Source of the DNA: Candidatus Woesearchaeota archaeon CG11_big_fil_rev_8_21_14_0_20_43_8
GTDB lineage: Archaea > Nanobdellota > Nanobdellia > Woesearchaeales > CG08-08-20-14
DNA length: 32,102 nucleotides
Direction: 5' to 3'
NCBI GenBank assembly: GCA_002762705.1
Contig: PCVE01000041.1
Span: 1-32,102, forward strand
The notes under the pieces are model-generated. The model had not been told where the DNA came from. It saw only the letters and a list, made by a program, of their open reading frames with translations, and made no database searches. Below, piece by piece: positions 1 to 6,757 of this stretch. The translations under genes and the position numbers were made by a program. Position 1 is the first letter of the stretch. Each line of letters begins with the position of its first letter.

Positions 1-325
1 TGTAAGTCCCTTCCAGAACAAGATCAGTGAAATCACCGACCAGGCATGGATTGTTACCCTGGCAGTTGACATCGTTCCCAGTGTAATCTTTTGCCTTTTT
101 TAGATCATCACTGAATATGACAATCCCATCTTTGTTTTCGACATCGAATGTGCCTGTTAGAGATGAAGTATATACAACGACTTGTTTGTTTGACAAAGGA
201 TGATAACCCATCTGTGACGTAGCCGCTAAGTCCGCATAAATGGATGGGATGAAGAGTAACATGACTAATACGGCCAAAAAAACATTCAATTTCCATTTTT
301 TTATGTTATCTTTCATTTTGATCAT
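1..325 (-). CDS. Secreted protein with cellulase-type N-terminal Ig-like domain, 5' part only
   Basis: Partial gene; the rest lies beyond the left edge. ATG at 325 or, in frame, at 316. The protein begins with a basic stretch (MKDNIKKWK), a hydrophobic core (VFLAVLVMLLFIPSIYA) and a likely signal-peptide cleavage after YA. The following sequence, with SQMGYHPLSNKQVVVYT and later GDFTDLVLEGTY, matches the pattern of the CelD_N domain found before GH9-type catalytic modules (GYxP...K, GDFSdl..pGtY). It is the last visible gene of the minus-strand operon and starts about 17 nt after the GtrA gene stop. Seen: signal peptide and domain pattern. Inferred: an exported carbohydrate-active or carbohydrate-binding protein. 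The catalytic module is not in view, so enzymatic function cannot be claimed. Confidence 0.65.
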   Translation of the reverse strand, partial: MIKMKDNIKKWKLNVFLAVLVMLLFIPSIYADLAATSQMGYHPLSNKQVVVYTSSLTGTFDVENKDGIVIFSDDLKKAKDYTGNDVNCQGNNPCLVGDFTDLVLEGTY

Positions 326-342
326 CTATCTGTGGTTTATCT

Positions 343-780
343 TTATCCTTTATTCCAGGTGAATTTTTTATTGAGTCCGTAATTGAATATGAACATGACG
401 AAGATCGCGATGAAATTCCATACGATCAAATGCCCGATACCAAGGGATGTCGTCAACGCCCAGAGTATCAATATAGTCCCAATGATGGTCGTAGTGCTTA
501 TCAACTGGAAAGATATGAATTTCCGAAATACTCCTTTGTCAGTCAATCTTTCATTGAATGTAAGTATGTGGTTTCCGACAAAATTGCTTATGATCGCAGT
601 CTCAGTGGCCAATACTGAACTTATCAGGTAATGGATCCCAGCATAGAATGTGAGGACATATAATACTCCAGTATTTATCAATGTCCCAAGAGCACCAACT
701 GTGCCAAAAAGCAAGAATCCTCTGGATTCATTCAGCTTCTGCCATGCGTAATCTCTTATCGCCGCAAGACTTGTTTTCAT
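343..780 (-). CDS. GtrA-like membrane protein
   Basis: 145 residues with four hydrophobic segments (about 22-42, 49-66, 86-107 and 113-134) and the GtrA family pattern: an early FGTVGALGTLINTGVLYVL helix, a central NFVGNHILTFNE and a C-terminal FNYGLNKKFTW. GtrA-family proteins are thought to help move polyprenyl-linked sugars across the membrane. The start codon overlaps the stop of the upstream glycosyltransferase by 4 nt (ATGA), so the two are translationally coupled. A membrane partner directly after a DPM1-like enzyme is a common arrangement and supports a role in lipid-linked sugar supply for surface glycosylation. Length is normal for the family. Confidence 0.88.
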   Translation of the reverse strand: MKTSLAAIRDYAWQKLNESRGFLLFGTVGALGTLINTGVLYVLTFYAGIHYLISSVLATETAIISNFVGNHILTFNERLTDKGVFRKFISFQLISTTTIIGTILILWALTTSLGIGHLIVWNFIAIFVMFIFNYGLNKKFTWNKG

Positions 781-1604
781 TTTTCCAGCCTCATCGGAGC
801 CGCATATTGTCGTCTTATGTGTGTATGTACCTTCGGAGTGCCGATGCGTAGTCTCAGTACACTAAGTCCAAGCTCTATCATATCTGACATCTGGATCTTG
901 CTTTTGCCGGCGTTTCGTTCTGCGAAATGGATGGGTATCTCAGTTATCTTAAATCCAAAACGATTGGTGGCATGAAGAAGTGATATCTGAAATGCATAAC
1001 CCTTGACATTCAGAAGATCTAAGTCGACTTTGTCGAAGACGCTTGTGTGTATGGCTCTAAATCCACCAGTGCAATCCTGTATCTTCTTGATCCCGAGAAT
1101 CATGCGCGTGTATAGATTAGCAGACTTGCTGATCAATACTCTATGGAATCCCCAGTTTTTTGGTATCGATCCACCCTTCACATAACGTGATCCAATCGCG
1201 AAGTCCGCACCATCTTTTATCGCTCTGAGCAATCGTGGGATATCTGCGGGATCGTGCGAGAGGTCTGCATCCATCTCGAGGATCACATCAGGGTCAAGTG
1301 TCTCCATTGAATATTTCATCCCCGCGATATAAGCTGCACCGAGTCCTTCTTTTTCAGCCCTGGAAAGAAGATGGATATCCTTGTCATTCTTCATGCATTC
1401 TCTGACAATGTCGGCAGTCCCGTCTGGTGATGAATCATCGACTACTAATGTCATGAGTTTGATGTCTTTTAGCTCTTCTTCATCCCTGTTCTGCGCTATC
1501 CTGTCTAACACAAGTTTGATATTATTGGCCTCATTGAATGTAGGCACAACCACACATGCTGATCTTATCGGTCTCTTTTTTTTGCTTTCTTTGTCGCGGT
1601 CCAT
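777..1604 (-). CDS. Polyprenol-phosphate mannosyltransferase (DPM1-like, GT2 family)
   Basis: GT-A fold family 2 glycosyltransferase, expected to move a sugar from a nucleotide sugar to polyprenyl phosphate on the cytoplasmic face. Visible motifs: VVVPTFNEANNI at the N-terminus, VVDDSSPDGTADIV, the metal-binding EMDADLSHDP, GSRYVKGG, QDCTGGFRA and a C-terminal AERNAGKSKI, all typical of dolichol-phosphate mannose synthases. The frame is open up to an ATG at 1676, but I place the start at the ATG at 1604, because AAGGTGA lies 7 nt before it and none of the upstream ATGs has a ribosome binding site. This gives 275 residues. There is no C-terminal membrane domain; the overlapping GtrA gene may supply it. 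The sugar donor cannot be told from sequence. Confidence 0.9.
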   Translation of the reverse strand: MDRDKESKKKRPIRSACVVVPTFNEANNIKLVLDRIAQNRDEEELKDIKLMTLVVDDSSPDGTADIVRECMKNDKDIHLLSRAEKEGLGAAYIAGMKYSMETLDPDVILEMDADLSHDPADIPRLLRAIKDGADFAIGSRYVKGGSIPKNWGFHRVLISKSANLYTRMILGIKKIQDCTGGFRAIHTSVFDKVDLDLLNVKGYAFQISLLHATNRFGFKITEIPIHFAERNAGKSKIQMSDMIELGLSVLRLRIGTPKVHTHIRRQYAAPMRLEK

Positions 1605-1725
1605 TTTTTTCACCTTATTCGCTTCTTTTAGTACACTTAATATTTGCATTGTCTTATCTTTCGTGCGAAATGACATGATCTATTGGATTATCATACCTTT
1701 GAGACAAAAAAAAGATACAGATGGA

Positions 1726-3294
1726 TCAGGTGCCAATCATTGTCTCTTTTTTCGCTTCTTTGACCCTTACATGTTTTGTCTGCATCTTGCTTATGATCTG
1801 AGACATAAGGGCATCTGCTGGCAGTATCTTCTGATCCAACGGCACACAGAAATCACCAGATACTCTAGTCCTGTCTGCGGATATCGCTACGCCTGCTTCA
1901 GCTAACAATTCTATGTCGTTATAATTGTCTCCGATAGCAAGGACATCTGATCTTTTGAGACCAAGAAATGTGGTCAGTCTTTTCAATCCAACACCTTTGG
2001 TCTGATCCCAATTTATGCCGATATCATATGCTTCACCATTCCAGATAGAGTATAGGGGCGTGTGCTTTGCCATGATAAACTCCACATCATCGACACGGTC
2101 TGTCGCATGAATAGTTATGATGAATTCCTTTGGTTCAAATCCTTTTATCTTTGGATCGGATATCATCTGCAATTCCTTGTGGACATCGTTTAGCTTGTCA
2201 AAGCTATTGATGTGCTGATGTATCTGTCCTCTGAACCAGGTCGCGCTCCCATTCTCATATGTTATGCTGACATATTCAAGTATCTCGCGAAACATCTCCT
2301 GGAGCATCGTGAGGCTTCTGCCGCTGCTTATGTTTATCATGAATCCTAGATCATGGAGCTGTCTGATCTGGTCTATCTGTTTTCTAAGTATTTTCTTAGT
2401 CTCAAGTGTGGTGATATTGCCTGATTGCCTGATCTTTGTGCCTCGTGGGACAAGAACTCCATCGACATCGAATACGATGAGCTTGATATGAGCAAGTTCA
2501 GTCTCATCGAGCATCGAGATATCTTTGTCACAAATTGGTATATCGTGAGATTTGATCCATGAGCGTTCAGCTATCCTGAGTCGTTCTTTGGTTCCAGTAT
2601 CAAACCATTGGCCGTTGAAACGATACCCAGATAATCTCCCCATCTCTGCAAGTTTTCCAAATAGGTCTGTCTCGATCATCGATCTTTTTGCATCTGGAAG
2701 AAAATCGATGGCTGCGGGTTCTAATATATATAAGCCTGCATTTATCAGGTTGCTTGGCGCTTCTTCTTTTTTTGGTTTCTCTACAAAATATATTATCTTC
2801 TCATTGTCCATCGCGACAACACCATATTGGCTTGGGTCTTCGACTTCAGTGAGTGCGATAGTAGCAAGTGCGCCCGTCTTCTTATGTAGCTCATGCATCT
2901 TTCCTATGTCGATCTCCTTTAGTTCATCAGCATTGCACATGAGGAAAGTGCTGTCAAACCAAGGTCTTGCCATCCTAAGGGCACCTCCAGTCCCGAGTGG
3001 CTCTATCTCATCAATATAAGTTATTTTGACGCCAAAGGCTTTTCCATCACCAAAATATCTTTTGATCTGTTCAGGCAAATGATGGACACTTATGGCGATA
3101 TCTTTTATCCCGTTATTTCTGCACATATCTATTGTGTATTCCAGTATCGGCTTATTTTGCACTTTGAGCATCGGTTTTGGCGTCTTGTTTGTCAGTTCTT
3201 TTAGCCTTGTGCCAAATCCGCCTGCACTTATAAGAGCCTTTTTTATTCCTACATTATTTCCGTTATTTTTCATCATTTCAATCACATCCATCAT
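1726..3294 (-). CDS. Sugar-1-phosphate nucleotidyltransferase fused to HAD phosphatase
   Basis: 522 residues in two enzyme domains. Residues about 18-245 are an RmlA/ManC/HddC-type nucleotidyltransferase: SAGGFGTRLKELTNKTPKPM at 23-42 is the nucleotide-binding loop, followed by PLGTGGAL at 99-106, LMCNADE at 118-124 (the usual GD metal motif appears as NAD), VEKPK at 171-175 and INAGLYI at 184-190. Residues about 270-500 are a Cof-type HAD phosphatase: FDVDGVLV (nucleophile D276, D278), ISSGR, and GDNYNDIELL as the acidic motif. The pair probably activates a sugar phosphate, with the HAD domain removing a phosphate from a related intermediate. The start is either ATG 3294, or ATG 3276 with GTGAT just upstream. 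It is followed by the DPM1-like gene, which may use the nucleotide sugar made here. Confidence 0.85.
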   Translation of the reverse strand: MMDVIEMMKNNGNNVGIKKALISAGGFGTRLKELTNKTPKPMLKVQNKPILEYTIDMCRNNGIKDIAISVHHLPEQIKRYFGDGKAFGVKITYIDEIEPLGTGGALRMARPWFDSTFLMCNADELKEIDIGKMHELHKKTGALATIALTEVEDPSQYGVVAMDNEKIIYFVEKPKKEEAPSNLINAGLYILEPAAIDFLPDAKRSMIETDLFGKLAEMGRLSGYRFNGQWFDTGTKERLRIAERSWIKSHDIPICDKDISMLDETELAHIKLIVFDVDGVLVPRGTKIRQSGNITTLETKKILRKQIDQIRQLHDLGFMINISSGRSLTMLQEMFREILEYVSITYENGSATWFRGQIHQHINSFDKLNDVHKELQMISDPKIKGFEPKEFIITIHATDRVDDVEFIMAKHTPLYSIWNGEAYDIGINWDQTKGVGLKRLTTFLGLKRSDVLAIGDNYNDIELLAEAGVAISADRTRVSGDFCVPLDQKILPADALMSQIISKMQTKHVRVKEAKKETMIGT

Positions 3295-3296
3295 TT

Positions 3297-3935
3297 CTAA
3301 ATGTCCTGCAGACCCATCGAACTCGGTATCTTCACTGCCCCTTCACGCGAGAAGACAGCTATCATGCTCCTTTTCTCGATGATTCGACCATTTGTTTTCT
3401 GTAATCTACATGATATCTCCCAGATTCCGGGTTTTGGCACTGATGCTGTTATCATCTCATTATCCTGAAATTCTTGGAAAGATATCTTGTTTGTCCCTTT
3501 TGCTTCCCAGATAAGATTTGATTCTTGCACACGTCGCTTTCTCTCCCATTCTGCGATGAAGCTCAGTCCTTCGCCATTGAGCAATCTTATGTCTGTGGAT
3601 TTTTTTTTATTTCGCCGATCAATAAGTGTATATCCATGTCTGTCTTTGCTATTGCAATCCACCAGATAGAGGTGCCCTTTCTGTAGATCAACTGTGAGCT
3701 GTCCTTTTTTTGTGATATGATTTTTCACAGTTTTTTTATTGTCCCGTTGTATGATATTCCATTCCACTGGTCCGCCCATATCTTCGCAGGTGAAATGATA
3801 TCTGTTCTTGATGAAATCAGTCTTGATCTGGATCTTTTGGTTCTCTTGCTTATCCAAATGTCTTTCATTGGCATCATTGTCCGCATTTCCCGTCAAAATA
3901 CCTTTCCAATAATCCAGATAAATCTTCATGTCCAT
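3297..3935 (-). CDS. Unknown protein, first gene of the glycosylation operon
   Basis: 212 residues, no family recognised. No signal peptide or membrane segment, so probably cytoplasmic. The C-terminal half is rich in alternating hydrophobic residues and has an Ig-like strand pattern (SVPKPGIWEISCRLQK...KRSMIAVFS), which suggests a beta-sandwich. The N-terminal half is polar and highly charged. GGTGGTGA lies about 6 nt before the ATG, a strong archaeal ribosome binding site. The stop lies 2 nt before the first possible start of the nucleotidyltransferase-HAD gene, so they are cotranscribed; a role in the same surface-sugar pathway is inference from position only. Confidence 0.7.
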   Translation of the reverse strand: MDMKIYLDYWKGILTGNADNDANERHLDKQENQKIQIKTDFIKNRYHFTCEDMGGPVEWNIIQRDNKKTVKNHITKKGQLTVDLQKGHLYLVDCNSKDRHGYTLIDRRNKKKSTDIRLLNGEGLSFIAEWERKRRVQESNLIWEAKGTNKISFQEFQDNEMITASVPKPGIWEISCRLQKTNGRIIEKRSMIAVFSREGAVKIPSSMGLQDI

Positions 3936-4116
3936 TTTTTCACCACCATTTCAATTTTCACAGTACACCTGGATATTTGTTAAAACCTTTTGGAGGTTAT
4001 TTGTGAAAAACAAAAAAAAACAGATGATATATGTGTGGATTCGTAAATGAATGCAATTGCGACCATATTCAGGACATCCGGTGAATTTTTTGTTTTTGAG
4101 CAAAACATAAGACCGA

Positions 4117-4128
4117 AATTAATTAAAT
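4117..4128 (+). promoter_or_regulatory. Probable TATA box before the Tat-exported protein
   Basis: An A/T-only stretch (AATTAATTAAAT) lies about 48 nt before the GTG start at 4171, leaving room for a short leader that holds the GGTGA ribosome binding site. The 235-nt gap at 3936-4170 also carries the promoter of the divergent minus-strand operon, but I see no clear TATA box for that side. Nothing else was recognised in the gap. Confidence 0.4.
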
Positions 4129-4170
4129 GAAGATTATTGTCAATATGATAACAAATTGGATGGTGAAAAA

Positions 4171-5109
4171 GTGTTAGATGAAATAATAATTAGTCGGATA
4201 TTAAGTCGTAGAAAATTTGTGCAAGCTTCAGTATCTGTAGTCGCATTAACTGCTATTTTAGAGTGTGGAGATAAATCTAATCCCTATCGTGGAAATGATA
4301 TGGAGAAATGCAAAGATGCACATATCGATACAGCGAATATGTCTGGTCTGACAGAACAACTCGCACATGAGATCGATATGACTGTGTCCAAAGAATCCGG
4401 ATATAAAGGAGGTTGGTCAATCAAGATACTGGAATTGTGCGCACCAAATAAAAGCCATCTTGTGACTGGGGAAAATGAACCTTGCCTTGAGAGCAAAGAC
4501 CAAAAACAGTTGCTGACGACTTCTATAGATATATCTTGCAATGAGCCTCAAATTATATGGAAGAGAGATGATGCGATGACTACGATGGTCGATAATCAAG
4601 GCCATGTCAATTATATGGGACTTTACTTCGACGACAAGCCTGATTTGATGATAAATAATGTGGCTGGTGATGGCGGCAAAAGACAGCAATATGTTCGAAC
4701 TATTTCTGATCTTGGCATGGATCTCGATGGGATTTTTGATTGTGTTAATTGCACATCAGATCAGATGCAGAAGTGGCTTCGCGGCGAAAGCGACCCATTC
4801 AGCATCACGACGATACATAAGGTAAACACGGATGCTTTTGGAAATATGATATATGACGTCGGACTTTTCAGGGTGGATTTGGATGACGTGCGGACGCGTG
4901 TCCTCACAGCGCAACTTAATTTCGCCACTGGACTGCTGAAAAGGATTGATAGTCGATCAAAACTTGGCGGATTTTATTCAAAAATATTCGCCTGGATTCC
5001 TGGTACGGATGGTTTTGAAATAAAGAAATACGGTGTAGACACAGAGACGCAGAATGAATCACACCAATATATGCCAGAGCTTCTTGCCGAGAGTGGTCCG
5101 TATAAATGA
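4171..5109 (+). CDS. Unknown protein with twin-arginine (Tat) signal
   Basis: The frame is open from a TTG at 4156, but GGTGA at 4162-4166 lies 4 nt before the GTG at 4171, which I take as the start (312 residues). The N-terminus reads ISRILSRRKFVQASVSVVALTAILEC: an S-R-R-x-F Tat motif, a weakly hydrophobic core, then Cys. The Cys could be a lipid attachment site, though ILEC is not a standard lipobox. The mature part has several Cys residues (including CVNC) and a C-terminal half with LFRVDLDDVRTRVLTAQLNFATGLLKR; I recognise no family. Seen: the export signal. Inferred: export of a folded protein, so a Tat translocase should exist elsewhere in the genome. Confidence 0.7.
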   Translation: MLDEIIISRILSRRKFVQASVSVVALTAILECGDKSNPYRGNDMEKCKDAHIDTANMSGLTEQLAHEIDMTVSKESGYKGGWSIKILELCAPNKSHLVTGENEPCLESKDQKQLLTTSIDISCNEPQIIWKRDDAMTTMVDNQGHVNYMGLYFDDKPDLMINNVAGDGGKRQQYVRTISDLGMDLDGIFDCVNCTSDQMQKWLRGESDPFSITTIHKVNTDAFGNMIYDVGLFRVDLDDVRTRVLTAQLNFATGLLKRIDSRSKLGGFYSKIFAWIPGTDGFEIKKYGVDTETQNESHQYMPELLAESGPYK

Positions 5110-5252
5110 TGGTTTTATCTATTTTTTATTTTATGATCTATTATTTATGTGGCATTCATAATATACCTGATTCAACTATATTATCTGTGCATGTATGGAC
5201 TAAAGCTTTTTATTCGCATCTTTTTTTATTATTTAATGAGTCTGTATTGAAA

Positions 5253-5723
5253 ATGATTAAGATGATAGTAGTGGATCGGTCACGTCTTTTTGATGTGCTA
5301 GAAACGTGTTCCGTCGATCTTAAGGAACCAATTTATAGATCTCTTTATGGAAAAAGTCTTGACACTTATGTTCAGACTGGATTCATGTATCCGCAATGTG
5401 GTGCGCTAGAAGCCGGCACTGGGGTTTTCTTCTCTTTGGATAGCCGATATGTGAAGGACATGAACCTAAGTTGCATCGTAATCGCTGATCTTGCTGATTT
5501 CCGGCTTGACAACAGTGTGATAGATACTAGAAATACAAGTTACCTGCCTGAATTTCGCCAAAGGACAATCGAACGGAAAAGTTTTTCCCATTCAGGGTAT
5601 GACATCTGGGATGAAGTTTGCAGACTCGACACATTGGTCGAACAGCATGGCGGATATATCATCTATACCCATAGAAAATCAATACACCGCGACCAGCTCA
5701 AGTATGAAGTGTGGATAGATTGA
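5253..5723 (+). CDS. Unknown protein downstream of the Tat-exported protein
   Basis: The reading frame is open from an ATG at 5106 overlapping the previous stop, but the first 49 codons are very A/T rich, low complexity and unlike the rest, so they look like an intergenic promoter region. I place the start at ATG 5253 (MIKMIVVDRSRLF..., 156 residues; ATG 5262 is also possible). The body is a soluble mixed fold: LKEPIYRSLYG, GFMYPQCGALEAGTGVFFSLDSRYVKD, CIVIADLADFRLDN, and a C-terminal HGGYIIYTHRKSIHRDQLKYEVWID. No family recognised. If translation really starts at 5106, the N-terminus would be a hydrophobic anchor. Confidence 0.6.
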   Translation: MIKMIVVDRSRLFDVLETCSVDLKEPIYRSLYGKSLDTYVQTGFMYPQCGALEAGTGVFFSLDSRYVKDMNLSCIVIADLADFRLDNSVIDTRNTSYLPEFRQRTIERKSFSHSGYDIWDEVCRLDTLVEQHGGYIIYTHRKSIHRDQLKYEVWID

Positions 5724-5726
5724 TCT

Positions 5727-5736
5727 GATTATAATC
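5727..5736 (+). promoter_or_regulatory. TATA box of the 5S rRNA gene
   Basis: GATTATAATC, itself a perfect palindrome, is centred about 26 nt before the predicted 5' end of the 5S rRNA at 5758. That is the normal archaeal TATA-to-start distance, so transcription would begin at or next to the mature 5' end. Confidence 0.6.
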
Positions 5737-5786
5737 TTGCATTTCCACTAGTCTATTGATTGGTGGCGATTTAGTGGAAATGCAAG
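5736..5786. repeat. Perfect 15-bp inverted repeat spanning the 5S promoter spacer and 5S 5' region
   Basis: CTTGCATTTCCACTA at 5736-5750 is the exact reverse complement of TAGTGGAAATGCAAG at 5772-5786, with a 21-nt spacer. The left arm sits between the TATA box and the predicted start; the right arm is inside the 5S gene, covering part of helix II and loop B. The match stops sharply at both ends. Confidence 0.9.
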
Positions 5787-5865
5787 GGTCCGAGAAAACG
5801 ACCCGGAGCAAAGCTAAATAGCTATCGGTTGTGACCAGTGGTGGTGTCGTTTTCGATTGACAATC
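5758..5865 (+). rRNA. 5S ribosomal RNA, compact, away from an rRNA operon
   Basis: About 108 nt, shorter than the usual ~120. The core GGTCCGAG...CGACCCGGAGCAAAGC at about 5787-5814 aligns with the conserved 5S domain around GGTCCCAT..CGAACCCGGAAGTTAAGC. It folds as expected: helix I GATTG 5758-5762 with CAATC 5861-5865; helix II ATTTAGT 5769-5775 with GCTAAAT 5813-5819; helix III GGGTC 5786-5790 with GACCC 5800-5804; the third arm closed by ATCG 5824-5827 with CGAT 5854-5857. No 16S or 23S sequence is nearby, so it has its own promoter. The call rests on motif and fold, not on a search; the weakest part is the short helix I. Confidence 0.72.
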
Positions 5866-5867
5866 TG

Positions 5868-5882
5868 TCTTTCTTAGAAAGC
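5868..5882 (+). terminator. Small hairpin with T-rich flank after the 5S gene
   Basis: CTTTC TTA GAAAG (5869-5881) starts 3 nt after the 5S 3' end in a pyrimidine-rich stretch. It could help end transcription or mark 3' processing. Weak evidence. Confidence 0.35.
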
Positions 5883-5921
5883 ATACGCCATCATTTGTGA
5901 AGGTCGGTGGAATGAAAGCAT

Positions 5922-6650
5922 TTAGGTCTTCACACCATAGTCGAAAGTAAAATACTGAATGTTCTCGGAGATCTTTTTTGCATCTGCTGCAGCATATTGG
6001 ATCGCATGCAGTATGTATGGGTCCTTGAACATCGCTTCTTTGTCAGCCTTGATCTTGTCTACAGACCTAAGGACAGCATCAAAATATTGGTCTGCATATT
6101 TTTTATATCTCCCTAGCTGCTTCTTTGTCCCGATCATATAGTTCTGCGCATGCTGCGCCACGCAGTGCCTGAATCCTTCATCGCTTCTTGGATGTTCATA
6201 TCCTGGATATCCGACCATACCGCCGACTGCTGTATCGATCGCGAAATTCCACATCTTCTCGAATGGGACCATCTCAGGCACCCAGGTGGATGAGTCGCCG
6301 ACTTTCTGTCCCAGGCCATTGTACAGGGCTTCGCTTTCTGGTTTCTTGTAATCGATCTTCTCGATGTCGATATCGACATGGATGCTTATGCCGCCATCGA
6401 ATCTCCCACAGCCCGCAGTCCACCATAATCCCGTTAGGAATTCTGCCAATCTGAAGATATTTCTTGTGTCTACCAGGTACCCTTCCAGTGCCTGGCCTGT
6501 GATGGTGAGATATTTTCCGGCTTTCTCTGTGATCTTATGTAACAATTCGCGGTTATATTGCCCGAAATCGTCGATATCTGTCTCAAGCTTCCTTCCTATG
6601 CAGTAAAATTCGATCTCTTTATCCTTGATATACTGTTCTAAGGTCTTCAT
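5922..6650 (-). CDS. Unknown soluble protein
   Basis: No family recognised. The frame is open from a GTG at 6659, but GGTG lies about 7 nt before the ATG at 6650, which I choose (242 residues). Visible features: an aromatic/Gly-rich centre (FLTGLWWTAGCGRFDGGISIHVDIDIEKIDYKKPESEALYNGLGQKVGDSSTWVPEMVPFEKMWNFAIDTAVGGMVGYPGYEHPRSDEGFRHCVAQH) and a helical C-terminus. There is no signal peptide or membrane segment. HVDIDIEKID could be an acidic metal site and EHPRSDEGFRHC a second conserved patch, but this is only suggestive. It has its own promoter (TATA at 6684-6692). Confidence 0.7.
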   Translation of the reverse strand: MKTLEQYIKDKEIEFYCIGRKLETDIDDFGQYNRELLHKITEKAGKYLTITGQALEGYLVDTRNIFRLAEFLTGLWWTAGCGRFDGGISIHVDIDIEKIDYKKPESEALYNGLGQKVGDSSTWVPEMVPFEKMWNFAIDTAVGGMVGYPGYEHPRSDEGFRHCVAQHAQNYMIGTKKQLGRYKKYADQYFDAVLRSVDKIKADKEAMFKDPYILHAIQYAAADAKKISENIQYFTFDYGVKT

Positions 6651-6683
6651 CAATACCACCCTAAACTAGAATGCTTTTAGGAA

Positions 6684-6692
6684 TATTTATAA
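6684..6692 (-). promoter_or_regulatory. TATA box for the unknown gene starting at 6650
   Basis: On the minus strand this reads TTATAAATA, centred about 38 nt before the ATG at 6650, giving a predicted start near 6662 and a leader just long enough for the GGTG site. Confidence 0.5.
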
Positions 6693-6757
6693 TTATGGTA
6701 TATATTGATCAGATAAATCGCTATCGATGCAAATTTGAATCCGGGCACACTAATCGC

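Noticed and set aside
108..296. 62-residue minus-strand ORF
   Set aside because: It is out of frame with the clear signal-peptide/CelD_N reading frame covering the same bases.
5106..5252. Hydrophobic N-terminus as signal peptide of the gene ending at 5723
   Set aside because: The stretch is A/T rich with promoter-like composition, and a plausible internal start exists at 5253; kept only as an alternative.
5896..5934. 7-bp inverted repeat TGTGAAG/CTTCACA as a terminator
   Set aside because: The loop is 25 nt, there is no T-run, and it overlaps the end of the next gene; chance is likely.
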